DNA of 47,885 nt from Muribaculaceae bacterium (GCA_003979155.1 RYWL01000004.1:1-47885), one strand, 5' to 3'; shown: positions 15,804 to 25,397, counted from the first letter of the stretch. Numbers and translations are program-made. Notes: generated by a model from the sequence alone, not told the origin.

Positions 15804-18773
15804 TTACTTTTTGTTTACAGGTGTAGGATTGGTGAGGAAATCGAGAACTTGCTTCATGAGGTGTGCCCGATTGCCTGCATCTTTGATTGTCTCGAACGGG
15901 AAGCCGATTACGGTCGTACGGTAATTGCCGTTGTCGAATATGGTGCCTGCTATGAGGTTGTTTTCGCTGTATCGCATGAAGGTTGCGCCTTTCTCTGTGT
16001 CGACGGGATAGAAGGAGTCGGGCGATTCTACGGCATAGCATTCAGGGCCGAGTTCGGTGACGAAGTCATAGCTGCCTTTTGTAAAATCTTTATAACGGGT
16101 CTGCACCTGATAAGCTTCGCCTTCGACTGTCGCCTGACCGACACGCCAGTTATAGCCGAGCACGTCGCGCGCAAATTTCTTGTCGGCCTCGGCAACTTCT
16201 TCCGAAGAGTTGGGATTGTCCCATATGTCGGTTGCCACAAAAGCTCCGCTTACAAAGAAACTTGTGCCTTCGGAAGTAAGAGAGGAAATGCGCGACTGTA
16301 ACTCTGAGGGGAAAGCCTTAAAACGGGTGCCATAGAAGCCGCGGCCCTGTTTGATTTCTTTCTGTTTGCCGAGAATAAGGTCTACAAGTGCCGGTTTGTC
16401 GCCTGCGTTGCAGAAAGCGTCGACGCTCGATGATATGAATGAAAAACCGGCTTTGCGAATAGCCTCGCCATGAGTGACCACATAGTCGAATGTATTGCCT
16501 GCCACAACCTTGTCTTCGTAGTTGGCACGAGATGCGCCGAATCCGGCTGCGTCATCATCCATCCAAGGTATGTTGCGACGGAATTCGAACATACTGCCTA
16601 TAAATGATATATCTTCAACGTAAGGTACGCCGTGGTCGCGGGTATCGTAGAAACCGGCGATGTCGCCTGAATCAAATCGGTCGGGAGCGCTGACACGTGT
16701 AAAGCCGTTGACAATGGTGACACACGGTTTGCCTGTGCCGGCATTGCAAAGTGCGAGTACTTCGGAGGGGAATGATACACCGCCGTCGTTGCCAGCGATT
16801 ATGCGGTAGGAGTGTATTTCGTTGTCGTCTACGGCGATGTTGAAGGCCGGTTCCGATACTTTTGCTACCGGAATGAATGCGCCGTCGGCCACGCGCTCTT
16901 CTATTATATAGTATGAGGGCATTGCGGTAGGTTCGGTTTTGTCGGGAGTCGCCTGCCAGGTAAGGGTGTAATCGGCGGCGCCTGAAGCCGAAATAGCAAA
17001 GCTTCTTACGGGTAGCGGCTGCACAACATAGCTACGGTTGTCGCGGCGTGCAAGGAATTTGAGCATGCCTTTATATATGGCGCGTGATACCACGAAGCGG
17101 AAAGCCGGGTCGAGGCCATAGCTCATGTCGGCGAAGTTCTGATGCGAGAGGAGCTCGAGAAGCATTGCAGGAACTTGAGGCACACGGGCCTCGAAATAAC
17201 TCTCGTCCCACATGCCGCGACGTGTCCAGTTGGGTTCAAACGACGCACGCACATCATCGACTATATTGGTCATCACATCGTTGGTAAAGTCACGCGAAAC
17301 TCCGCGGTTGCTGCCGTTGCCGAGTTTGTCGCCGGCAGTGCAGTATATGCCGAGTGTTCCGATAATCGAGTCGTTCATCGTCGTGCCGGCATCGGAATGA
17401 AATGCGAAACTGAGGTCTACAGGAATGCCGAGACCTTCGCTATCGGGGAGCATCGACGAGCCGCCGGCAAGCCAGTTGACCCATAGGCCGCGGCTACGGT
17501 AGTCGTCGGTGTAATCGTTGACATAATCCGACGGTGTAAACACGCTGTCGGGAGCGCCGGCCCATTGCAGAAAATAACGGGCGCCTTCGGTAAAACGGGG
17601 ATAGCCGCTCGTCACATATTCAAAATCTATGTCATCGGTGCTGTCTTTTACCTTACGTGCTACATTGCCCATGCCGCCGCCAAATTTTACGGCATCGGCA
17701 GTCACTACAGATTTTTTATTCTTTCCGGCGTTGGAGAGTTCGACTATGGTCTTAACACCGTTGCTTTTTTTGAAAGGAAAATGGCCGAGGTAAATCCATG
17801 TTCCGCCACCCATTTTCTGATTTATGGTGAAACAGTGGTCTCCGTCGGCGGCTTTCACAATATATTCGGCAGCTGTGGTGCTGTTGGGGAGCGATACATA
17901 GCTTACATAAACGGCATACTTGCCGTCCGATGGTATTGACGCTTTCCACTGAGCCGTTGCCGACGCTTCTTTTTTGCCGGAGAGGTTTGCTTTGAGAGCC
18001 GTTCCGGCAGTAAACGGATGGTCGCCGTTTTCGAGAGTCGCTTTTTTGTATGCAAACGCTGCTTTGCCGGCATCCGACCAGTTGCCGGTAGTGTCGAAAT
18101 GGCCGGTGGCGAATTTACTTCCGTCGTTGTCGGCGATGATTTCTACACGTTGGGTATCGCGTTCACGTGGCGACATCACATATGCGCCGGCATTTTCCAG
18201 CATCGGCATCAGGAAAGGCATTACATAACTTTGTGTATACAGGTCTTCCACGGTCTGGAATATACGTGCGCGTTGCCATTCCCAACGGTTGAGCTTTGGT
18301 TCGAAATACCAACCGTGACTTTGCCAAAGCGCAATGTTGGCGCCGTCGAGGCCCGATGGTGCTGCCTGTCGGTCTTTGCGGACAACAAAAGCATTCTTTT
18401 CTTTAGGGCCATTGTTTTTCTTCGGTCGGTAAAGAGCGATGTCGTCGAGCGATTTACCGGCGCTATAGAGCTTTACCTTATATCCGGCATACTCAGGACC
18501 GAGCTCTTTCAGAACATCGGCTTTGAGTGCTGCGACACCTTCGGCTGCAAGCGGAAGGTATGAGGCCGCTTTGTTGTAGTTTACGGTAACGGTGCGCTTG
18601 TTTGTCGAAATTTCTACACTGTCGGCTTTGATTTTGCCGAATCCCGAAGTGCCGGGCATATATGCTTTTGTAGCTTGGGCTGCGGCATCCTCATTTGAGA
18701 GAGACTGCGCCTGCAAAGGTGCGGCTGTTAAAGTCGCTACACAAAGAAGCGGGAATATATTTGTGGCTTTCAT
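15804..18773 (-). CDS. Large exported Amidase_3-type N-acetylmuramoyl-L-alanine amidase-like protein with golvesin-like and fibronectin-like domains
   Basis: About 989 residues with signal peptide MKATNIFPLLCVATLTAAPLQAQS. I prefer the ATG at 18771-18773; a GTG five codons upstream exists. The catalytic domain looks split: SHGWYFEP near residue 151 (zinc His), VEDLYTQSYV (zinc Glu), LENAGAYVMSPRERD (the LE-x-x-GA-x-V-x-x-x-R-x-x-D pattern of Amidase_3), FHSDAGTT near 459 (His) and LLELLSHQN near 541 (Glu). A golvesin/XLY-like domain is inserted at about 245-370, and a fibronectin-like stretch follows at about 600-690. The rest (700-985) is unassigned. Such proteins are often called xanthan lyase in databases, which I do not follow. 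It is the first gene after a strong promoter, so it likely heads the salvage operon and removes stem peptides in the periplasm. Confidence 0.75.
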   Translation of the reverse strand: MKATNIFPLLCVATLTAAPLQAQSLSNEDAAAQATKAYMPGTSGFGKIKADSVEISTNKRTVTVNYNKAASYLPLAAEGVAALKADVLKELGPEYAGYKVKLYSAGKSLDDIALYRPKKNNGPKEKNAFVVRKDRQAAPSGLDGANIALWQSHGWYFEPKLNRWEWQRARIFQTVEDLYTQSYVMPFLMPMLENAGAYVMSPRERDTQRVEIIADNDGSKFATGHFDTTGNWSDAGKAAFAYKKATLENGDHPFTAGTALKANLSGKKEASATAQWKASIPSDGKYAVYVSYVSLPNSTTAAEYIVKAADGDHCFTINQKMGGGTWIYLGHFPFKKSNGVKTIVELSNAGKNKKSVVTADAVKFGGGMGNVARKVKDSTDDIDFEYVTSGYPRFTEGARYFLQWAGAPDSVFTPSDYVNDYTDDYRSRGLWVNWLAGGSSMLPDSEGLGIPVDLSFAFHSDAGTTMNDSIIGTLGIYCTAGDKLGNGSNRGVSRDFTNDVMTNIVDDVRASFEPNWTRRGMWDESYFEARVPQVPAMLLELLSHQNFADMSYGLDPAFRFVVSRAIYKGMLKFLARRDNRSYVVQPLPVRSFAISASGAADYTLTWQATPDKTEPTAMPSYYIIEERVADGAFIPVAKVSEPAFNIAVDDNEIHSYRIIAGNDGGVSFPSEVLALCNAGTGKPCVTIVNGFTRVSAPDRFDSGDIAGFYDTRDHGVPYVEDISFIGSMFEFRRNIPWMDDDAAGFGASRANYEDKVVAGNTFDYVVTHGEAIRKAGFSFISSSVDAFCNAGDKPALVDLILGKQKEIKQGRGFYGTRFKAFPSELQSRISSLTSEGTSFFVSGAFVATDIWDNPNSSEEVAEADKKFARDVLGYNWRVGQATVEGEAYQVQTRYKDFTKGSYDFVTELGPECYAVESPDSFYPVDTEKGATFMRYSENNLIAGTIFDNGNYRTTVIGFPFETIKDAGNRAHLMKQVLDFLTNPTPVNKK

Positions 18774-18814
18774 GGATAAAAGTTTCACTCTTTATATAGT
18801 TTGTCTTTATTCCA

Positions 18815-18845
18815 CAAAGGTAAAGCTAAAAACAATTGCAACAAA
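18815..18845 (-). promoter_or_regulatory. Bacteroides-type promoter for the peptidoglycan salvage operon
   Basis: On the minus strand TTTG (18842-18845), a 19-base spacer, then TACCTTTG (18815-18822) match the Bacteroidota -33/-7 consensus perfectly. Transcription would start near 18811 and give a leader of about 38 bases before the amidase ATG at 18773. Confidence 0.75.
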
Positions 18846-19280
18846 TTTTAAAAACGAAAGAATTATCCGCATAAACATTATTTAATATTTAAATACATAT
18901 TTTGATATTTCATCACCCGGACACAGAGTTGTCATGCGGTATGTGCAGACTCCTACTCAGGGGCTTTGATAATTCAGTGCTGCCTGTTCACGGGGCTATT
19001 TCTGTTTAAGGTATTCGGATGCACAAAAAAACATGGTACTTGTAGTCGTGACAACAGCCTTCTGTCTTTGGATGTCGTATGCCGGCAGGCTGCTCGAATG
19101 GTTTATGACTTATATCTTATACCTTTCGGCATAAGTTTCAATATAAAGGCACGCCGACGCGAGGGTGCTTTGACAGAACCAATTTTCACAAAGCCGGAAC
19201 TGTATGTGCAGTATTTCTTATCTTGTGTCGTATACTGATTATCCACGGAGCCGGGAACTGATGGAGCCTGAGCCGGCTTT
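18846..19280. other. Intergenic stretch without a recognisable gene
   Basis: About 435 bases between the amidase promoter and the stop of the phosphoesterase gene. It is AT-rich around 18870-18915. A 90-codon plus-strand reading frame at 18966-19238 has no recognisable motif or start signal. I see no tRNA, convincing terminator hairpin or repeat. It may hold the upstream control region of the salvage operon. Confidence 0.6.
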
Positions 19281-19793
19281 CTATTGGGAATCTATGGCTC
19301 TTGATTTCGAGAGTTCGATGACTTCGAGGTCGGCAGGCTTGCCGTTTTCTATGGTGAGTCGGAGCAGAGTGCGTACGGCTTGCCAACCGAATGGGCCTGC
19401 GGCTCCCGGATTTATATGTAGCAGACCGAGTTTGGGGTCGTTCATCACTCTGAGGATATGACTGTGCCCGGCTACCATGAGCGTAATGCCGTTGTTTATT
19501 AGTTCGGCTCTCACCCCCGGAGAATACTTGCCAGGATAACCGCCGACGTGGCCGAGCCATAGTCGCATGCCGGCCACGTCGGTGATGATTCTTTCGGGAC
19601 ATCGGCGACGCACTGTGCCGTGGTCGATGTTTCCGTATACGGCGCGGACTACCGGAGCGACTTCTTCAAGCCGCTGAACAATAGTGTAGTCGCCAATATC
19701 GCCTGCGTGCCATATCTCATCGCATCCGGCGAAATGTGCGGCATATCTGTCGTCCCAATAGCTGTGGGTGTCGCTTAAGATTCCAATTTTCAT
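19281..19793 (-). CDS. YfcE/MJ0936-like metallophosphoesterase
   Basis: A 170-residue calcineurin-like phosphoesterase. All metal-site motifs are visible: ILSDTHSYWD at the N-terminus, HAGDIGD near residue 29, VYGNIDHG near 52, LGHVGG near 77 and AGHSHILRV near 105, with HINPGAAG following. I start at the ATG complementary to 19791-19793 because the fold begins immediately (MKIGILSDTH); the longer frame upstream only overlaps the previous gene. There is one base between this ATG and the stop of the C69 peptidase gene, so the pair is coupled. Family members hydrolyse phosphodiesters; the physiological substrate is unknown. Confidence 0.9.
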   Translation of the reverse strand: MKIGILSDTHSYWDDRYAAHFAGCDEIWHAGDIGDYTIVQRLEEVAPVVRAVYGNIDHGTVRRRCPERIITDVAGMRLWLGHVGGYPGKYSPGVRAELINNGITLMVAGHSHILRVMNDPKLGLLHINPGAAGPFGWQAVRTLLRLTIENGKPADLEVIELSKSRAIDSQ

Positions 19794-19794
19794 T

Positions 19795-21390
19795 TTAGAA
19801 TCCGGTCCAGTTGTCTTTCCAGAGTTTGTTGCCGAGTTCATCCCATCGAAGAATTGCAGCACCGAAGAAATCGCGTTGATAATCGGTGATAAGGGCCTGA
19901 GCCTCGTCGGGTTTGCCTTCGTTTATATATTGTTTGTAAAGGGTTTCAATGGCAGGCAGTTCGCGCAGGCCTTTTTTGAGGAAATAGTCGCGGGCCGGCT
20001 CTGTAAACTCTCGGCTCTTGGCCCAGCGGACAGTGGCAAGGCGATTTGGCTTACGGAAATGCCAGAGCGCTGCATCGTCGCGTTCGCGGTGCTGTCCGCA
20101 TATTTTGAGCATTTCGGGCACGTCGGACGAACCGGCGAAGATAGGGAAGCGGGGCGACTGTCCGGGGTTGTCGAGACAAACCCATGCCACACCTCCGACA
20201 GCATCAGGCAGCCAGTCGCGGCATTGTATTATGGTGGAGTATGCGCACCACGCCACGCTCACAGTGCGGATGTTCTGCATAGTGCTGTCGCCTAAAGCTT
20301 CGTAGACTGCGATTTCATCGGGACGCATCCACGGATTTGCCACCGGGCTAACAATAGAGTCGGGCAGCGCGGCATCTTCTTCTGTCTTTTTGTTTGGATT
20401 TTTCACTTTTAGACGGTCACACAGCGCATTGGGAGTGCCTTCGTAGTATGAAGCCAAGAGGCGGGCCACGTCGTCGACGCCTACTTTTTTGTCAGGCTTG
20501 ACGCTCACGGGAAGTTCATCCATCGAAGCGTTGAAACCGGCGCTCGGTGCGAGCTGATTCATTATGAATAGTTCGCGTATATCATAATTTTTCGGTTCCT
20601 TCTTGTAGTTGACTCCGCTATAGGCTTTCCAAAACGAAAATTCTTCTTTGCCGTCCCAAAGGCCCATGCGTATTGCTACGTCTTTCACGTTGTCCGATGC
20701 CATGAAATTATCTTTGTCATCGAAATTTAGCTTGCCAATTCGACTAATGTTGGCCGACACAGCAATATGGTCGTCGGGGATGCGTTGTGCAGCCCATACG
20801 CCGCCTATTTTGTCGGGACCTTCACCCTGCACCTCGAAAATCCATACTTCCTTTGGGTCGGCTATTGTGAGACATTCGCCGCCGTCGCCGTAGCCATACT
20901 CCTTGATTAGACTGCCCATGAGGCTTATAGCCTCGCGAGCTGTAGTGCATCGTTCGAGGGCTACGCGTGCGAGTTCTTCAATCATGAACATACCGTTTTT
21001 GTTCACCAGCGTATCGCGTCCCGAATACGTAGTCTCGCCCATAGCGAGCTGATGCTCGTTCATGCAGGGATATGCGGTGTCGAAAATACGGTAAGTGTGA
21101 CGTCCCTGCGGTATTGTACCTTTCTCTTTCATGCCGTCGGAACTTGTCGGATACTCGGTGTGCATGCGACCTTCGTATATGCTCATAATCGTATCGTTGG
21201 GATAGTCTTTGGGTTCGGTCATCTGCATCCATGTGCGATACCATGAGTCGCAGGTGTGGCTTGTAATTACAGAGCCGTCGGCCGACGCCTTACGTCCTAC
21301 CATGATGCTTGTGCAGGCATCTGCGGCAGTCTGTGCAGCACCACTATAGGCAGTGAGGGCTAAAAAAAGAAATATATTGAAAAATTTCAT
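19795..21390 (-). CDS. C69 family dipeptidase (PepD-like), exported
   Basis: A 531-residue Ntn-hydrolase peptidase. The signal peptide MKFFNIFLFLALTAYSGAAQ is followed by ADACTSIMVGRKASADGS, where Cys26 is the expected N-terminal nucleophile after processing. Further C69 landmarks are EGRMHTEYPTSS, GETTYSGRD near 118-126, EELARVALERC and YGDGGECLTIAD. C69 enzymes cut dipeptides or short peptides and arylamides. Placed 34 bases after a transglutaminase-like gene and before the phosphoesterase, it suggests peptide scavenging in the periplasm. Whether it works on peptidoglycan peptides is open. Confidence 0.9.
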   Translation of the reverse strand: MKFFNIFLFLALTAYSGAAQTAADACTSIMVGRKASADGSVITSHTCDSWYRTWMQMTEPKDYPNDTIMSIYEGRMHTEYPTSSDGMKEKGTIPQGRHTYRIFDTAYPCMNEHQLAMGETTYSGRDTLVNKNGMFMIEELARVALERCTTAREAISLMGSLIKEYGYGDGGECLTIADPKEVWIFEVQGEGPDKIGGVWAAQRIPDDHIAVSANISRIGKLNFDDKDNFMASDNVKDVAIRMGLWDGKEEFSFWKAYSGVNYKKEPKNYDIRELFIMNQLAPSAGFNASMDELPVSVKPDKKVGVDDVARLLASYYEGTPNALCDRLKVKNPNKKTEEDAALPDSIVSPVANPWMRPDEIAVYEALGDSTMQNIRTVSVAWCAYSTIIQCRDWLPDAVGGVAWVCLDNPGQSPRFPIFAGSSDVPEMLKICGQHRERDDAALWHFRKPNRLATVRWAKSREFTEPARDYFLKKGLRELPAIETLYKQYINEGKPDEAQALITDYQRDFFGAAILRWDELGNKLWKDNWTGF

Positions 21391-21424
21391 GTCCAGTTGT
21401 TGCTAAATAATATGGAAGATTGAA

Positions 21425-24011
21425 TTACTCCTTGACGCGGCTAAGCACGTCGTGGAACTGTTCTCCAAGGTTGATTGAATAACCGTTGCGGTTGAAGATA
21501 ATTCTGTTGAAAGTATCGGCAACAACAAAAAGCGGCAATGGCGTGCTGTCGGGCAGTTCGAGACCTGAAATAATGGCGTTGCGGATTTTGCCGTCGATAT
21601 CCGAGCCGATAATGGCATTCGATGGAAGTTCTCCGTAATCTGAGGCGTTGAATTTAGTGGCTGATGCTTCATCGGGGAAGAGTAGCAGTATTTTGCGGCC
21701 GTCGCTTTCGAGTTGCGACGCAGCAGCAGCGATATCGTTTATGGCGTGCGAGCTCGGTTCATGTCCCGGAGCAATGATTGCGAGCACATAATATCCGCGG
21801 CCTGTGGTGGAGAGTATGCTCTGCGGCTCGCCGTCGAGTGGCCGGTAGAGCAATTCGGCATCGAGAGAACCTATTACCTCCAGTGCCGAACTGTCGCTTC
21901 TTACATCAAGGGCTACAACTGTTGTATCGTCGGACTCGATTTCGAAAAATGATACACGCGACAGCACAGAACCGTCGGCCAGGCGTTTGCCAGTGGTAAG
22001 AATGTATTGGCCCAGTGGAAGCGGTTCGCTCGGCGGCGACACATCCTTCGTCGAATTCAAAGAGCTGAGGCACGCCATTGTTGATTCGGGAAATGGTGAA
22101 CTGAGAGTAATATTTAGGCTGCTTGTCGGCATCAGACGATAGATTTACACAGCCTTTTCCTTCGGTGGATATATCGGAGGCCTTTTTGCCGAAATTTACG
22201 TCGACCCATTTCCCGTTATCTCCAGCATATTGAACGGCGTGACTTACCGGGTCGATACGGGCAGCTATGCCTAAACTGCGGCAGGCCGCTACGAAAGCTA
22301 TGTCGCGCGAACGGCTGTCGGCTATACGATATTCCCATACAGATGCCGGCGAAGTACGGTATCCTGCCGGGTTGTAGATATTGTCGATAGAAACGTTGTC
22401 GGCAAACCATTTTGCAAGCACAGCCGGATTATCGACTGCGTCGTTTTGCAAATCTTCGGGAATGTTTGCTGCGAAATATGCTTTGTATGGTGTCAGCATT
22501 TCGTTTTCGACACGAGGGTTGAGCACATAATCGTTATAGAGCTCATCGGTATCGAAAGGAGTAGAAATGTGGTCGGCAAGAACGTCGAGGCTTATGTCGT
22601 GCAGGTCTTTCACGCGAATAGCCTGCAGCAGGGCTTTTGCCTTTGGCTTCAGCTGATCGGGTGTTCCCATCATAAAACTCTCAATCAGCGCATGATTGCC
22701 ACGGGAGTTGAAAAGCGCTTGTGCCGCATCGCTGTCCCAGTTTACAGAGTCGCAGAATTTCGTTGCGCTCTCCGGAGTGTGGAACGTGGCTTCATAAGCC
22801 TTGCGGATGCTATCCTCCTGATTTTTGCGGAAGTCATTGATTCTTGCGGCTTCGTCGCTCACAAAAGGCATGTTGCCGCTTTGGCCCGGCGGCACAATGT
22901 CGAAATCAATGCTGCCTCTGAAAGAAGCGTCTTTGTCGAGCTTTATGTGCAGAGTGTCGCCACGGAGACTTTTGGCGAGTCCGAAATTGCGGCCGTCGGT
23001 AGCCCAGACAATCATATCGCCTATGCCGGTGCTCAGAGTGGTATGCCCCATGCTGTCGGCTGTGCGCCGCGCAATGGGGTAGTATTCCGCATAGTTGTAT
23101 AGCGTGTAGAGCACAGTTGCGCTGGCGGCCGGTTTGCCTTGCGCATCGGTAACAACAACAGGATTGTCGATTGTCGGCGCGTAGTTCGATGTGACATTGA
23201 TAACAGTTCCTATGTCATCGCGGCTGAGCACTTCCTCCGGTCCGTCGTATGCACCGGTGACTTTTGTACTCATCATCATTCCGCGCGAAGCCGGTGCGTT
23301 GAACCAGCCGAGATTGAGAACGGCCTCAGGCTCGCAGGCTCCGAGGAAATACCAATTTCCGTCAGCCCATGCCTCTACCCACGCATGATTGTCGTCGGTA
23401 TGAGCCCATCGCGGAGTGTATACCTGACGCGCTGGAATACCTACGCTGCGCAGAGCGGCCACAGCAAATGTCGATTCTTCGCCACAACGGCCAAGAGCGT
23501 TGCATACAGTGGCGAGCGGCGACGAGGTGCGGGCATCGGAGGGCTGGTAGGCTACTTTTTCGTGACACCAGTGGTTTACTTCAAGGATAGCATCTTTCAT
23601 CGACAGGCCTTTTACACGGTCTTTGAGTTCGGTATAGAACTCCGTCCGCGACATGTCGAGATTTTCGTTGTTTACACGCACCGGGAGAACAAAATGCCGC
23701 CATTCGCGGTCGGGGACAGTCGCGCCCCAGGGCATTTCCTCTGCCGCACGAAACGCAGCGCGTATGTTTGCGAGGTAGAAATCCTCGTCGTAGTCGAGTA
23801 CATCGGGAGTAGGCATATATGCATAGAGGAACTGAAGAGCCTGCCGCTCGTCGTTTGTCTTTGCCTTTGAGGCCGACATGCGTCGGGCAATCGACTTTTG
23901 AGCCTCAAGACGAGCTTTATAGTCGCCTGATGCTTTTGGTGTAAGAATGGTGCGGGCCTGCGCGTCGGAGAACAGCGCAAGCGTCAACAATAAGATTGCT
24001 GCTTTTCTCAT
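21425..24011 (-). pseudogene. Transglutaminase-domain protein interrupted by a single-base frameshift
   Basis: Reading from the ATG at 24009-24011, a signal peptide (MRKAAILLLTLALFSDAQA) leads into a transglutaminase-like domain with the catalytic Cys in LGRCGEEST and His in DDNHAWVEAW near residues 190-225, then GNWYFLGACEPE. The frame then runs into unrelated residues after NGVPQLFEFDE. Dropping one G from the GAAGGAT at about 22043-22049 restores an open frame (FDEDVSPPSEPLPLGQYI...) to the stop at 21425, giving about 861 residues in total. The C-terminal part ends in a region with FVVADTFNRIIF and looks intact. The broken product stops near 21906. The cause may be a real mutation or an assembly error. 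The gene overlaps cutC by four bases. It may act with the downstream C69 dipeptidase on peptides. Confidence 0.85.
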
Positions 24012-24751
24012 AGGTGATTTATCAGGTTGTGTAATTTATTGACTTTTATATAATCTGTTGCCATACGGCTGCCGTCGGCAGCGTCGGCCGAGCCCATTGT
24101 AGCGTCGGTCGCGGCAGTTTTCATAGCCGAATTTTTGAGAGAGCGTGCCGAAGCATGGAGAGCATCGGCATCTGTGAGCCGGAGAATTTCAGCGGCATTT
24201 TCCGGACAGATTCCAGCGCCGGCCATTATTTCGATTCTTCCTCGTGCCTGCTTGCGTAGTGCGGCAATCAGGCACGCACCTTCAAGAGCCGAAGACGCCT
24301 GCCCGGAGGTGAGTATGCGTTTGAATCCTAATCCGATAATAGTCTCCAAAGCCTCACACGGGTCGGCTGTTACATCGAATGCGCGGTGAAAAGTGCTGTC
24401 GGCTCCGTCTCCGGCCGCTTCTATGAAGGCCGCGCAGGCCTGCACGTCGACTTTTCCTTCAGGCGTGAGAGCTCCTGTTACTATTCCCGAAGCTCCTGCA
24501 GCCATGGCACTGCGTATGTCGTCCGTCATCACTTTGACTTCGTCCGGTGTGTACACAAAATCGCCTGCACGGGGGCGAATGAGCACGTTCACACTACCTT
24601 TCTTCAGTTCTGAAGCAAAGCGAATAATAGCGACTGACGGAGTGAGGCCGCCTTCTGCCAGCCCGGAGCATAGTTCAATACGGTTGGCACCGGCCTCAAA
24701 GGCGGTCTGTATGCCCTCTGGGTCGCCTGTGCATATTTCAAGAGTTTTCAT
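24008..24751 (-). CDS. cutC: CutC family protein (copper homeostasis)
   Basis: A 247-residue TIM-barrel protein. The conserved N-terminus LEICTGDPEGIQTAFEAGA, the motif IELCSGLAEGGLTPS, the segment VLIRPRAGDF, FHRAFDV near residue 120 and ILTSGQ near 145 are standard CutC landmarks. The family was tied to copper tolerance in Escherichia coli, though its biochemical role is unclear. It is first in an operon with the transglutaminase-like gene, overlapping it by four bases, and has its own promoter at 24765-24795. The tail after about residue 205 is Ala/Asp rich and low in complexity. Confidence 0.93.
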   Translation of the reverse strand: MKTLEICTGDPEGIQTAFEAGANRIELCSGLAEGGLTPSVAIIRFASELKKGSVNVLIRPRAGDFVYTPDEVKVMTDDIRSAMAAGASGIVTGALTPEGKVDVQACAAFIEAAGDGADSTFHRAFDVTADPCEALETIIGLGFKRILTSGQASSALEGACLIAALRKQARGRIEIMAGAGICPENAAEILRLTDADALHASARSLKNSAMKTAATDATMGSADAADGSRMATDYIKVNKLHNLINHL

Positions 24752-24764
24752 ATCGTATTTTTCA

Positions 24765-24795
24765 CAAAGGTAGCTAATTTTATGCGTAAAACAAG
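24765..24795 (-). promoter_or_regulatory. Bacteroides-type promoter for cutC
   Basis: Minus-strand CTTG (24792-24795), 19-base spacer, TACCTTTG (24765-24772). The leader to the cutC ATG would be about 10 bases. Confidence 0.65.
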
Positions 24796-24805
24796 TAAAA
24801 ATTGT

Positions 24806-24813
24806 TAACTTTG
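24806..24813 (+). promoter_or_regulatory. Probable -7 box of the rpiB promoter
   Basis: TAACTTTG matches the -7 consensus TAnnTTTG; the -33 element is weak (TATG at 24781-24784). It lies back to back with the cutC promoter, whose -33 element is only 11 bases away. The leader to the rpiB ATG at 24876 would be about 58 bases. Confidence 0.5.
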
Positions 24814-24875
24814 CCGTCGATAGACGCTCCTGTGGTGTTTAAATCAAAGATAAAAGTATAAAACATAATCATAAT

Positions 24876-25334
24876 ATGACCATTCTCAAAGAAAAACTGC
24901 CTGTGGGTCTATGTAGCGACCATGCCGGTTTTGAGCTCAAAGGCATCATCGAAGGTTATCTCGAATCAAAAGGAATTTCTTATAAAGATTTTGGCACTTT
25001 CAGCACAGAGAGCTGTGATTATCCCGATTTCGCGCATCCCTGCGCTGCTGCCGTTGAAGCTGGCGAGGTGTATCCTGCAATAGCAATCTGTGGCACGGGC
25101 AACGGCATAGCCATGACCCTGAACAAGCATCAGGGCATACGCGCGGCGCTTTGCTGGAAACCTGAGTTGGTCGCTCTTGCACGTGAGCACAACAATGCCA
25201 ATGTGCTCGTTTTGCCCGGTCGCTTCATAGAGCCCGAGGTAGCCCTCGAGTGTGTAGATGTATTCTTCTCGACGGAGTTTGAGGGGAGACGTCACGAACT
25301 CCGCATCGAGAAAATTCCTGTGAAACAGTGCTGA
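24876..25334 (+). CDS. rpiB: Ribose-5-phosphate isomerase B
   Basis: A 152-residue cytoplasmic enzyme that interconverts ribose 5-phosphate and ribulose 5-phosphate in the pentose phosphate pathway. Landmarks are CSDHAGFELK near the N-terminus (phosphate-binding DHAG), YPDFAHPCAAAVEAGE, ICGTGNGIAMTLNKHQGIRAA without the break seen in LacAB proteins (catalytic Cys in CGTGNG), and EHNNANVLVLPGRFI. The length is normal for the family. It stands alone, divergent from cutC, and is followed by a strong terminator at 25361-25397. Confidence 0.96.
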   Translation: MTILKEKLPVGLCSDHAGFELKGIIEGYLESKGISYKDFGTFSTESCDYPDFAHPCAAAVEAGEVYPAIAICGTGNGIAMTLNKHQGIRAALCWKPELVALAREHNNANVLVLPGRFIEPEVALECVDVFFSTEFEGRRHELRIEKIPVKQC

Positions 25335-25360
25335 CCGCAATTGCTGCGGAAGAAATTTAT

Positions 25361-25397
25361 ACGAAGCTTCGGCCCTGCGCCGGAGCTTCGTCGTTTT
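25361..25397 (+). terminator. Intrinsic terminator between rpiB and the symporter gene
   Basis: A 13-base-pair stem (ACGAAGCTTCGGC with GCCGGAGCTTCGT, one G-U pair) with a 5-base loop, followed by CG and TTTT. The T run overlaps the stop codon of the convergent symporter gene (25396-25398), so it may serve both directions in part. Confidence 0.85.

Noticed and set aside
18966-19238. Plus-strand 90-codon reading frame in the only long intergenic gap
   Set aside because: No recognisable motif, signal peptide, promoter or ribosome-binding site; composition does not look like the neighbouring genes.
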